DNA of 64,000 nucleotides from Streptomyces roseifaciens (lineage in GTDB: Bacteria > Actinomycetota > Actinomycetes > Streptomycetales > Streptomycetaceae): NCBI RefSeq assembly GCF_001445655.1, contig NZ_LNBE01000003.1, positions 1,222,530-1,286,529 of the forward strand, given 5' to 3'. Positions 57,169 through 64,000 of this stretch are shown piece after piece. Made by a program: the position numbers and the translations under genes. The notes under the pieces are model-generated. The model was not told the DNA's origin, made no database searches, and saw only the letters and a program-made list of their open reading frames with translations. Numbering within the stretch: the stretch's first letter is position 1; the number at the start of each line of letters is the position of its first letter.

Positions 57169-58338
57169 TCAGGGCGTGGCCTCGGGGCGGGCGTACGTCC
57201 GCCCCTTCCAGGCCGCGCCCCGGCCCCGGTAGTGCTGGACCGCGGAGTCCACGGTCATCAGCAGGTAGAGCAGGGCGGTGAACGGCAGCAGGGGCGCCAG
57301 CACGAGGGGCTGCCGGTAGTAGCGGAGCATCGGCACGTAGGTGCCGGCCATCACCGCCCAGGCGGCGGCCCCTGCCGCCGGCAGGAGGGTCTCGCCGGTC
57401 AGGGCGCCCGCCACGACGGCCACCGGCGGCGCCAGGTAGACCACGGCCAGTCCGGCGACCGTCCCGGCCAGCAGCAGGAGATTGTGGCGCAGCTGTGCGT
57501 ACGCGCTGCGGGAGACCATCCGCCACAGCTGCCCCAGGCGCGGGTACGGGCGCACGCTGTCCACGCGGTCCGCGAGGCCCAGCCAGATCCGGCCGCCCGT
57601 GCGCCGTACGGCCCGCGCGAGCGTCACGTCGTCGATCACGGCCTGGCGGATGCTGTCGGGGACGCCGGCCCGCTCGGCCGCCTCGCGGCGCAGGAGGACG
57701 CAGCCGCCGGCGGCCGCGGTCGTCCGCGCGCCCGGCCGGTTGATCCACCGGAACGGGTACAGCTGTGCGAAGAAGTAGACGAAGGCCGGCACGATCAGCC
57801 GCTCCCAGACGGTCGCCACGCGTAGCCGGGCCATCTGCGAGACGAGGTCCAGGCCGCCCGACCGGGCCGCCGAGACGAGCTCGCGCAGGCTGTCCGGGGC
57901 GTGGGCGATGTCGGCGTCGGTGAGCAGCAGGTACTCGGCGTCGGTGCGGGCGCGGGCGAGCGCCATGCCGTGCCGCACCGCCCACAGCTTCCCCGTCCAG
58001 CCCGGCCCGGGCTCCCCCGGGGAGTCCACGGTCAGCGGCAGACCGCCGTGCTCCGCCGCCAGGGCCCGGGCCAGGTCGCCGGTGCCGTCGGAGCTGCCGT
58101 CGTCCACCAGGAAGACCTCGGCCCGGCCCGGGTAGTCCTGGGCGAGCAGGGAGGGGAGGCTGGAGGGGAGGACTTCGGCCTCGTCCCGGGCGGGCACCAC
58201 GATCGCGACCGACGGCCATTGCGCGGGCGGTGTGCGCCCGGGCAGCCTGACGTCCGTCCGCCAGAAGAAGCCCTGGCCCAGCAGCAGCCACACCCACGCG
58301 GCCAGGGAACCCACAGTGATCCAAGTCAGCGCGCTCAT
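57169..58338 (-). CDS. Membrane glycosyltransferase family 2 (HpnB-like)
   Basis: 389 residues from the ATG at 58338. One N-terminal membrane segment (LTWITVGSLAAWVWLLLGQG) is followed by the GT2 catalytic domain: VAIVVPARDEAEVLPSSLPS, VFLVDDGSSDGTGDLA, LLLTDADIAHAPDSL with the DxD motif, and VIDDVTLARAVRRTGGRIWL for the ED and QxxRW-like region. Several membrane segments lie in the last 120 residues. Similar proteins are labelled hopene-associated glycosyltransferase HpnB, but no hopanoid gene is close by. Acceptor unknown. Weak ribosome binding site before the ATG. Convergent with the TerA-like gene. Confidence 0.87.
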   Translation of the reverse strand: MSALTWITVGSLAAWVWLLLGQGFFWRTDVRLPGRTPPAQWPSVAIVVPARDEAEVLPSSLPSLLAQDYPGRAEVFLVDDGSSDGTGDLARALAAEHGGLPLTVDSPGEPGPGWTGKLWAVRHGMALARARTDAEYLLLTDADIAHAPDSLRELVSAARSGGLDLVSQMARLRVATVWERLIVPAFVYFFAQLYPFRWINRPGARTTAAAGGCVLLRREAAERAGVPDSIRQAVIDDVTLARAVRRTGGRIWLGLADRVDSVRPYPRLGQLWRMVSRSAYAQLRHNLLLLAGTVAGLAVVYLAPPVAVVAGALTGETLLPAAGAAAWAVMAGTYVPMLRYYRQPLVLAPLLPFTALLYLLMTVDSAVQHYRGRGAAWKGRTYARPEATP

Positions 58339-58472
58339 CCGCTGAAGTCTGCCGCACACGAGGCTTTCGTTCCGGGAAACGGAGCGAACCCGGCCCGGGC
58401 GGACCGGCCGTTCGTGGCCGGGTGTGGCGCCCGGCGGGCCGTCCGCCTCCGGCCATCGATTAAAGTGATCGG

Positions 58473-59270
58473 GTGAAGATCGCGCTCATGGACTCCGGCA
58501 ACGGGCTGCTGGCGGCGGCCGCCACTGTGCACCGGCTGCGGCCCGATGCCGATCTGGTCCTGTCCTCCGACCCCGCCAGCATGCCGTGGGGACCCCGTAC
58601 GACCGAGGACATCATCGCGCGCGCCCTGGGCTGTGCCCGGGCCGCGGCCGCCCAGGGCCCCGACGCGCTGATCGTCGCCTGCAACACCGCCTCGGTGTAC
58701 GCGCTGGCGGCGATAAGGGCGGAGCTGGAGCCGGAGCTGCCGGTCATCGGCACCGTGCCCGCGATCAAGCCCGCTGCGGCGGCCGGCGGCCCCGTGGCGA
58801 TCTGGGCCACCCCGGCCACCACCGGCAGCCCGTACCAGCGCGGCCTGATCCGGGACTTCGCGGCCGGCGTCGAGGTCACGGAGGTGCCCTGCCCGGGCCT
58901 GGCGGACGCCGTCCAGCACGCCGACCTGGCGGCCGCGGACGCGGCGATCGCCGCGGCGGCTGCGCTCACGCCCCGCAATGTAAGAGGCGTCGTCCTGGGC
59001 TGCACCCATTACGAGCTCGTCGCGGAGCGTATCCGCGCGGCCGTCGAGTCCCGGCTGTCGCCGGCGGTGCCGCACCTGACGCTGTACGGGTCGGCGGAGG
59101 CCGTCGCGGCCCAGGCGCTGCGCCGGATCGGGGCCGCTCCCGCCCCCGACGCCGAGCCGTCGGGGCGCCTGACGGTGCTGCTCGGCGGCCGTGAGGGCGC
59201 CATGGAGGCGGCCTCCCTGACCTACCCCGAGGGACGCTCCCTCCTCGAGGCCGCCGCCGTGCGTCCCTGA
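58473..59270 (+). CDS. Aspartate/glutamate racemase-family protein
   Basis: 265 residues starting with GTG 58473. The two catalytic Cys motifs of glutamate racemase are present: IVACNTASVYALAA (N-terminal Cys) and VVLGCTHYELVAERI (C-terminal Cys). The N-terminal motif usually D-S-G-x-G-G is altered to MDSGNGLLAAA, so substrate handling may differ from MurI. The protein supplies D-glutamate for peptidoglycan if it is a true MurI; a second copy elsewhere would be expected in that case. TAAAGT 6 bases before the GTG makes a leaderless transcript likely. Confidence 0.85.
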   Translation: MKIALMDSGNGLLAAAATVHRLRPDADLVLSSDPASMPWGPRTTEDIIARALGCARAAAAQGPDALIVACNTASVYALAAIRAELEPELPVIGTVPAIKPAAAAGGPVAIWATPATTGSPYQRGLIRDFAAGVEVTEVPCPGLADAVQHADLAAADAAIAAAAALTPRNVRGVVLGCTHYELVAERIRAAVESRLSPAVPHLTLYGSAEAVAAQALRRIGAAPAPDAEPSGRLTVLLGGREGAMEAASLTYPEGRSLLEAAAVRP

Positions 59271-59338
59271 CCACCCGATCCGGTGCGGTCCGCGCATCAC
59301 CCCTGCCGTGGTGGCGGAAGGTGAGTAGGCTGCGTGGT

Positions 59339-59944
59339 ATGAGGGACCATTCCACGGGCCCGCAGGGCCACGAGGGCGACGAGAAGACGGACGCGGCCGG
59401 ACCCCCTTCCCCGGCCGACGACGCCGAGGACCTCGCCGTCTGGACCGGTCGTGCGACGAACCGCGTCCAGTGGCTGCTCGCCGCGGCCGGCGCAGCCTGC
59501 CTGGCGCTCGGCGTCGAGCTGGCCGTCGACAGCGCATGGAGCTCGGGTCTGGCCCCTCTCGTCATGGCGGTCGTCGGCTGCGTCGCGGCGGGGCTGCTGA
59601 TGCTCTACGGCACGCTGGCGTTCGTCCATGTGGCCGTACGGGTCGACAAGGAAGCGCTGGAGGTGCGCTGCGGGCACATCGGAGTGCCGCGCACCCGCAT
59701 CCTGCTCGCCCATGTGGTCGATGCCGACTTCGCCCCCCGTGTCACGCCGCGGCAGTGGGGCGGCTGGGGCTATCGCTGGCGCCCGGAGAAGGGCACGGCC
59801 GTCGTGGTGCGGCGCGGCGAGGGGTTCGTGCTGCGCCTGGGCGATGGGCGGACGTTCACGGTCACGGTCGACGACGCAGAGTCCGCCGTACGGGTGATCC
59901 GTCAGGCCCTGCGGCTCGCCCCTGGGCGCAAGGCTCCGGCCTGA
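59339..59944 (+). CDS. Membrane protein with bacterial PH-like domain
   Basis: 201 residues from the ATG at 59339, which lies 7 bases past TAGGCT; a GTG or TTG start further upstream is less likely. An acidic N-terminal tail precedes two membrane segments (WLLAAAGAACLALGVELAV and LAPLVMAVVGCVAAGLLMLY). The C-terminal 110 residues read like a PH-domain fold found in many actinobacterial proteins: VRVDKEALEVRCGHIGVPRT, WGYRWRPEKGTAVVVRRGEG and LRLGDGRTFTVTVDD. Function unknown; probably lipid or protein contact at the membrane. Confidence 0.82.
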   Translation: MRDHSTGPQGHEGDEKTDAAGPPSPADDAEDLAVWTGRATNRVQWLLAAAGAACLALGVELAVDSAWSSGLAPLVMAVVGCVAAGLLMLYGTLAFVHVAVRVDKEALEVRCGHIGVPRTRILLAHVVDADFAPRVTPRQWGGWGYRWRPEKGTAVVVRRGEGFVLRLGDGRTFTVTVDDAESAVRVIRQALRLAPGRKAPA

Positions 59945-60018
59945 CCTGGGGTTTTTCCGCCGTCCCTACCGCCACCTGGGTGAACGGCAGACCCCCGCGG
60001 CCCACTAGGCTCCTGCGT

Positions 60019-60498
60019 ATGCCCACCCCCGACTTCATCCGGGACCTGCGCACGACCGCGGGCCATCAGCTCCTCTGGATCCCCGGCGTGAGCGCCGTGG
60101 TCCTCGACGCCGAGGGCCGTGTGCTGCTCGGCCGCCGCTCGGACAACGGGCAGTGGGCGATCATCGGCGGCATTCCCGATCCCGGCGAGCAGCCCGCTGC
60201 GGCCATCGTGCGCGAGGTGTACGAGGAGACGGCCGTCCACTGCGTGGCGGAGCGCGTGCTGGTCGTGGAGGCGCTCGATCCCGTCACCTACCCCAACGGC
60301 GATGTCTGTCAGTTCATGGACACCTGTTTCCTGTGCCGGGCGGTGGACGGCGAGGCGTGCGTCAACGACGACGAGTCCCTGGAGGTGGGCTGGTTCGAGC
60401 CGGACGCCCTGCCGCCGATGCAGGAGTTCGCGGTGCGGCGCATCAAGCACGCGGCGGAGGCCGGGGCCACTTGGTTCGCGGGGATCGGGGAGGGCTGA
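60019..60498 (+). CDS. Nudix hydrolase
   Basis: 159 residues. The Nudix box is GGIPDPGEQPAAAIVREVYE followed by ETAV, matching G-x5-E-x7-R-E-U-x-E-E-x-G-U except that the last Gly is Ala. The catalytic Glu residues are present. QWAIIGGIPDPGEQP resembles NUDIX enzymes of the NudC/MutT type acting on nucleotide derivatives. The ATG is 7 bases past a TAGGCT box with no ribosome binding site, so the mRNA is probably leaderless. It precedes, but is not coupled to, the LysR gene 90 bases downstream. Confidence 0.9.
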   Translation: MPTPDFIRDLRTTAGHQLLWIPGVSAVVLDAEGRVLLGRRSDNGQWAIIGGIPDPGEQPAAAIVREVYEETAVHCVAERVLVVEALDPVTYPNGDVCQFMDTCFLCRAVDGEACVNDDESLEVGWFEPDALPPMQEFAVRRIKHAAEAGATWFAGIGEG

Positions 60499-60522
60499 CC
60501 GCGGCACCCGTGCTCGGCCGAG

Positions 60523-60580
60523 CAGCACCGATAGATGGATTCCCGCGTGATCCGTAGTCGCCATCGGTGCTGTCTATAGT
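60523..60580 (+). promoter_or_regulatory. Inverted repeat and -10 box of the LysR gene
   Basis: CAGCACCGAT (60523-60532) and ATCGGTGCTG (60563-60572) are perfect inverted repeats whose inner ends are 30 bp apart. The right arm is just upstream of the -10 box TATAGT (60575-60580), 7 bases before the ATG at 60588. A LysR-type protein binding here would control its own gene. Confidence 0.65.
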
Positions 60581-60587
60581 TGCCCGC

Positions 60588-61487
60588 ATGGAACTGCGCC
60601 ACCTCCGGTACCTGCTGGCCGTCGCCGAGCACGCGAACTTCACCCGCGCCGCGGAGGCCCTGCACGTCTCGCAGCCGACGCTGTCGCAGCAGATCAAGCA
60701 GCTGGAGCGGTCCCTGAGGGTCCAGCTGCTCGACCGGTCCGGGCGCACCGTGCGCCTCACCGACGCGGGCGAGGCGTACACCCGGTACGCCCGCCACGCC
60801 CTGCAGGACCTCGCGGCGGGCGAGCGCGCGGTGCTGGACGTGCAGGACCTCTCGCGCGGAAGCCTGCGGCTGGCCGTGACGCCGACGTTCACCGCGTATC
60901 TGATCGGGCCGCTCGTGGCGGAGTTCCACGCCCGGCACGCGGGGATCGCGCTGGACCTCCGCGAGATGGCGCAGGACCGGATCGAAGCGGCTCTCCTGGC
61001 CGACGAGCTGGACCTGGGCATCGCGTTCAGCGGGGCGCATCTGCCGGGGGTCGCCGGCACCGACCTGTTCACCGAGACGCTCGGCCTCGTCGTCGGCCCG
61101 GATCACCCCTGCGCCGGCCGGAGCGAGCCGTTGCCGGTGGCCGGGCTCGGTGACCATCCGCTGGCCCTGCTCAGCCGCGACTTTGCGACCCGGGGGCACA
61201 TCGACGCCTTCCTCGCCGAGCACGGCGTCACGCCGCGCATCGCCGTCGAAGCGAACTCGATCAACGCGCTCGCCGAGATCGTCGGCAGGAGCGCGCTGGC
61301 GACCGTGCTGCCCGAGGCCATCACCCGCGGGCCGTGGCGGCTGCACCCCGTGCCGGTCGCGCCGCCGCTTCCGGCGCGCACGGTCACGCTGCTGTGCCGG
61401 GAGGCGGGCTACCGGAGCGCCGCGGCGCGGGCGTTCACGGCTCTTGCCGGGCGCTGGGTGCGGGAGCAGGGCTGGTCTCCGGCGTGA
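60588..61487 (+). CDS. LysR-family transcriptional regulator (CynR-like)
   Basis: 299 residues from the ATG at 60588. N-terminal winged helix: MELRHLRYLLAVAEHANFTR, AAEALHVSQPTLSQQIKQLE and LDRSGRTVRLTDAG. The C-terminal effector domain (LAVTPTFTAYLIGPLVAEFH ... AVEANSINALAEIVGRSALA) is that of the CynR-type subgroup, where an effector sits between two lobes. TATAGT 7 bases before the ATG suggests a leaderless transcript, and an inverted repeat in the promoter suggests autoregulation. The 3' end overlaps the convergent DedA gene by 53 bp. Target genes unknown. Confidence 0.92.
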   Translation: MELRHLRYLLAVAEHANFTRAAEALHVSQPTLSQQIKQLERSLRVQLLDRSGRTVRLTDAGEAYTRYARHALQDLAAGERAVLDVQDLSRGSLRLAVTPTFTAYLIGPLVAEFHARHAGIALDLREMAQDRIEAALLADELDLGIAFSGAHLPGVAGTDLFTETLGLVVGPDHPCAGRSEPLPVAGLGDHPLALLSRDFATRGHIDAFLAEHGVTPRIAVEANSINALAEIVGRSALATVLPEAITRGPWRLHPVPVAPPLPARTVTLLCREAGYRSAAARAFTALAGRWVREQGWSPA

Positions 61488-62163
61488 CGGCCCGGCGCCG
61501 CCCGCGGCTGCGCAGCAGTTCGAGGGCGACGGGCAGCAGCGACAGCGCGACGACCGCGCCGACGACGGGCAGCAGGTAGCGGTCGATGTCGGGCACGACC
61601 GAGCCCAGCCCGTAGCCCGCGAGGACGAGGCCCACGGTCCACACCAGGCCGCCGGTCACCTGCCAGAGGGCGAAGGTGCGGGGCGCGACGCCCAGGGCCC
61701 CGGCGAGGGGGTTGAGGACGGTGCGCACGACGGGGACGAAGCGGGCGAGGACGATGGCGCGCGCGTGCCCGTAGCGGGCGAGCAGTTCCTCGGCCCGCTC
61801 GGCGCCCTCGTGCAGCTTGCGGCTGCGGGAGCGGGTCAGCAGCGCCCGGCCGCCGCGCCGTCCGAGGACGTAGCCGACCTGGGCGCCGGCGAGGGCGCCG
61901 GCCACGGATGCGGCCAGCACCTGGATGAGGTCCAGGTGCGGTCCGGAGTGGGCCCCGCTGCGGGCGAGCAGTCCGGCGGTGAAGAGCAGGGAGTCCCCGG
62001 GGAGGAAGAAGCCGATCAGCAGGCCGGTCTCGGCGAACATCACCACGGCGATGCCGAGGGCGCCGAAGGCGGTCAGCAGGGAGGAGGCGTCGAGGAGGTT
62101 GACCGCCAGACCGGTGGTCAGGTCGGCGGCGGGCGAAGCGGGCACGAGGGCGTGGCCTCCCAT
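61435..62163 (-). CDS. DedA-family membrane protein
   Basis: 242 residues with about 5 membrane segments. DedA hallmarks: IAVVMFAETGLLIGFFLPGD, where the Glu and P-G-D are conserved for proton coupling, AASVAGALAGAQVGYVLGRR, and YGHARAIVLARFVPVVRTVL with NPLAGALGVAP, containing the functional Arg. Family members flip undecaprenyl or phospholipids and affect membrane homeostasis. The ATG at 62163 follows a GGGGC-rich site. The 3' end overlaps the LysR gene by 53 bp, so transcription of each may interfere with the other. Confidence 0.92.
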   Translation of the reverse strand: MGGHALVPASPAADLTTGLAVNLLDASSLLTAFGALGIAVVMFAETGLLIGFFLPGDSLLFTAGLLARSGAHSGPHLDLIQVLAASVAGALAGAQVGYVLGRRGGRALLTRSRSRKLHEGAERAEELLARYGHARAIVLARFVPVVRTVLNPLAGALGVAPRTFALWQVTGGLVWTVGLVLAGYGLGSVVPDIDRYLLPVVGAVVALSLLPVALELLRSRGRRRAVTPETSPAPAPSARQEP

Positions 62164-62241
62164 GATCGGGTTCGGGGCGGTGGCCCCGCCGCCCGCGGCC
62201 CTGCGGACGGCGGACGAGACTGTAGACGATGCACCGGCCCG

Positions 62242-62610
62242 TTACGGGTGCATGCCACTCGCCCGGGCGATGGCGTCGACCTCGCGCCGGTCGTGGTCGC
62301 CGGAGCCCGCGCCGCCCGGCGGTCCGGAGTCCGCGGAGGTGCCGTGGGTGCCGACGACGACGTGCATGCCGTGCGGCCCGAGGAATCCGGCGAGCCTGGT
62401 GAGGACCCGGCCGAACTCGGGTGTGAACAACTCTTTTTCGCGTGGGGAGAAGGGAATGTCGACCCCGCGCTCCCGGTGCACGATCGCCTCGTTGAAGCCC
62501 TTCAGAATCCGCAGCAGCAGTGCGTAGGACTCCGGGTCGAGGCTCGTCTGGAGCTCGGCCAGGTAGAGCGCGAACTGCTTGGTGCGCTCCAAGAAGTTCC
62601 GGTCGTTCAT
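62242..62610 (-). CDS. Conserved-looking hypothetical protein
   Basis: 122 residues. The first 75 are helical and charged (MNDRNFLERTKQFALYLAEL, DPESYALLLRILKGFNEAIV, FSPREKELFTPEFGRVLTRL); the end is Gly/Ser/Asp-rich. No signal peptide or membrane segment. Not recognised. It stands 78 bases upstream of the DedA gene on the same strand and may be co-transcribed with it. Confidence 0.65.
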   Translation of the reverse strand: MNDRNFLERTKQFALYLAELQTSLDPESYALLLRILKGFNEAIVHRERGVDIPFSPREKELFTPEFGRVLTRLAGFLGPHGMHVVVGTHGTSADSGPPGGAGSGDHDRREVDAIARASGMHP

Positions 62611-63223
62611 ACGGACATCGTCGCGAAGTTGCCCGCGGCACGTGGGTCTTTCGGCATCTTCGGGCGGGCTGTGGTCTGAAGAATGGATTCGGCGGAGAAT
62701 CCGTGTTCTGTTTACGGGAATTCAGTCGCGGTTTTCACCCGTGCGGGGGAATGCCGGTTGCCCCGGGGGAGTGGCGGGCCGGGACCCGGGGATCCGGGGG
62801 CCGGCGGAAGGAGTGCCGGCGCGGTGGCACGGGTTCGGCCAGTATGCCGTCGCGTGCTCGCCGAGGCCGTCCGTCCCGTGAACGGAATAACGGGGCACGA
62901 GAGTTCCAGCTCTCGAAGGAAGAGCCGGGCGCAATTTCCTTGTGCCGGTGTGCTCCGGGCGCTGCCACCGCCCGGAATCTCACCCTGTTGATAACAGGTC
63001 GGCTTTGCTAACGTATCGCTGAGTACCCTTCCGAGCGCGGCCGGGGAGCTGCCGGGCACAAGTCGACCCAAGCATATGATCGGCCGCTCCGCCAAGTCAC
63101 CGAGTGCGTCTGCTCCCGTGCGTGGGAACCCGGGCTGACAAGCCATTCGCTGGGGCGTACCGGCCTGCGACCGGGGCCGGAACCCATGATGTCCCCTCGC
63201 TCGGGCTGACTGCAGGGACGCAC
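62611..63223. other. Intergenic region with AT-rich patches
   Basis: 613 bases before the MFS gene. AT-richer sequence lies at 62,640-62,730 and 62,890-63,020. CCTGTTGATAACAGG (62982-62996) is a 6-bp inverted repeat that overlaps TTGATA, a good -35 box, and TAACGT follows 15 bases later as a possible -10. It may be an operator. Nothing gene-like is seen on either strand. Confidence 0.4.
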
Positions 63224-64000
63224 ATGAGAACTCTTCGGGCGGTCCGCGAGTGCCCTCTCGCATTGCGATTGCTATTCATCAACCAGTGCGGCATCGACGC
63301 CGGTTTCTATCTGCTGATTCCCTTTCTGGCGACCTATATCGGGCATGATCTCGGAATGTCGGCGGCCGTCGTCGGACTGGTCCTCGGAGTGCGCAACCTC
63401 AGCCAGCAGGGCATGTACATCATCGGCGGCACCGCGGCCGACCGGCTCGGGCCGCGCGTGGTCATCATCGCCGGGTGCGCGCTGCGGACCGTGGGCTTCA
63501 CGCTCTTCTCCTTCGGCAACTCCCTGCCCCTGCTGCTCGCCGCCTCCGGCATCAGCGGTCTCGCCGCCGCGCTCTTCTACCCTGCCGTGCGCTCCTACGT
63601 CTCGCACGAGTCGGGCGAGCGGAAGGCCGAGGCATTCGCCCTGCTCAACGTCTTCGCGACCATCGGCTCGCTCGTCGGGCTGCTCGCGGGCAGCGTGCTC
63701 TACCTGACCGACTTCCGGATCTGCGCCCTCACGGCGGCCGGGCTGTTCGCGGTACTGACGGTCGCTCAGGCGTTCGTGCTCCCGGCGCGCGAGGTCGACG
63801 CGGAGCACGATCCCATCCTGCGGGAGTTGCGCGAGGTGCTCGGCAACCGCCGGTTCCTGTGCTTCGCCTTCGCCACCACCGGCATGTTCATCATGGAGAA
63901 CCAGCTCTACATGCTGCTGCCGGACGGTGCGCAGCAGGCGTCGGGCTGGGGCGGGGCGGAAGCGTTGCTGCTGAGCGCCGGGGCGGTCGCCAACCTGCTG
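63224..64000 (+). CDS. MFS transporter, 5' part (runs off the window)
   Basis: The ATG at 63224 (GGGA 6 bases upstream) opens a frame that is still open at 64,000, giving 259 residues. It begins MRTLRAVRECPLALRLLFIN and continues FYLLIPFLATYIGHDLGMSA, VLGVRNLSQQGMYIIGGTAA and DRLGPRVVIIAGCALRTVGF, with the MFS loop motif in G-T-A-A-D-R-L-G-P-R. About seven membrane segments are visible so far. It resembles proton-driven drug or metabolite exporters; the substrate is unknown. Confidence 0.88.
   Translation, partial: MRTLRAVRECPLALRLLFINQCGIDAGFYLLIPFLATYIGHDLGMSAAVVGLVLGVRNLSQQGMYIIGGTAADRLGPRVVIIAGCALRTVGFTLFSFGNSLPLLLAASGISGLAAALFYPAVRSYVSHESGERKAEAFALLNVFATIGSLVGLLAGSVLYLTDFRICALTAAGLFAVLTVAQAFVLPAREVDAEHDPILRELREVLGNRRFLCFAFATTGMFIMENQLYMLLPDGAQQASGWGGAEALLLSAGAVANLL

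Overview
The window looks like a piece of a Streptomyces chromosome. GC is very high with strong third-position G/C bias, GTG starts and 4-bp ATGA/GTGA gene overlaps are frequent, and the gene families are streptomycete ones (TipA-type MerR, TerD-domain protein, F420-type oxidoreductase, DUF1876, DUF72, DUF3291, Ser/Thr kinase with a Pro-rich tail). Everything below was read by eye; no database search was run.

Bases 1-41,000 are accessory and partly decayed. A three-gene dehydrogenase operon (small subunit, GMC flavoprotein with a 3Fe-4S type Cys motif, acetoacetate-decarboxylase-like protein) is followed by small orphan genes. Next come a UvrA-like self-resistance ATPase beside a broken NRPS fragment cut by a transposase remnant, a hemopexin-repeat protein, and a minus-strand operon: P-loop kinase, ABC exporter with its membrane domain deleted, MFS exporter and two methyltransferases. 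An MFS exporter is then coupled to a FAD monooxygenase, facing a NarL-type two-component pair whose kinase is frameshifted. From 22.5 to 32 kb little is intact: a small secreted protein, an EthD-domain protein, a membrane protein, IS5-like and other relics. At 32-40.1 kb lies a large highly reducing type I PKS (KS-AT-DH-cMT-ER-KR-ACP), interrupted by one in-frame TAG and followed by an overlapping, frameshifted isoprenylcysteine carboxyl methyltransferase-like gene. Upstream of the PKS are a Ku-like gene scrap and what may be a decayed type I-E-like CRISPR array.

Bases 41,358-64,000 are compact and I saw no broken gene there. They hold two amino-acid permeases around a TipA-type regulator with a perfect palindromic operator, a radical SAM protein with an unusual Cys spacing, an erythromycin-esterase-like protein, a cytidine deaminase, DUF1876/phosphoribosyltransferase/HIT genes, a DUF72 protein, a Ser/Thr kinase - lipoprotein - TerA-like module, a glycosyltransferase, a glutamate-racemase-like protein, a PH-like membrane protein, a Nudix hydrolase, a LysR regulator, DedA, a hypothetical protein and the start of an MFS transporter. 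Several of these genes have a -10 box (TAnnnT) only 6-8 nt before the start codon, so their mRNAs are probably leaderless.

The best candidates for something new are the bacterial PKS with fungal-like domain order and its premature stop, the decayed CRISPR-like array, the CX8CX2C radical SAM protein, and the kinase-lipoprotein-TerA module.
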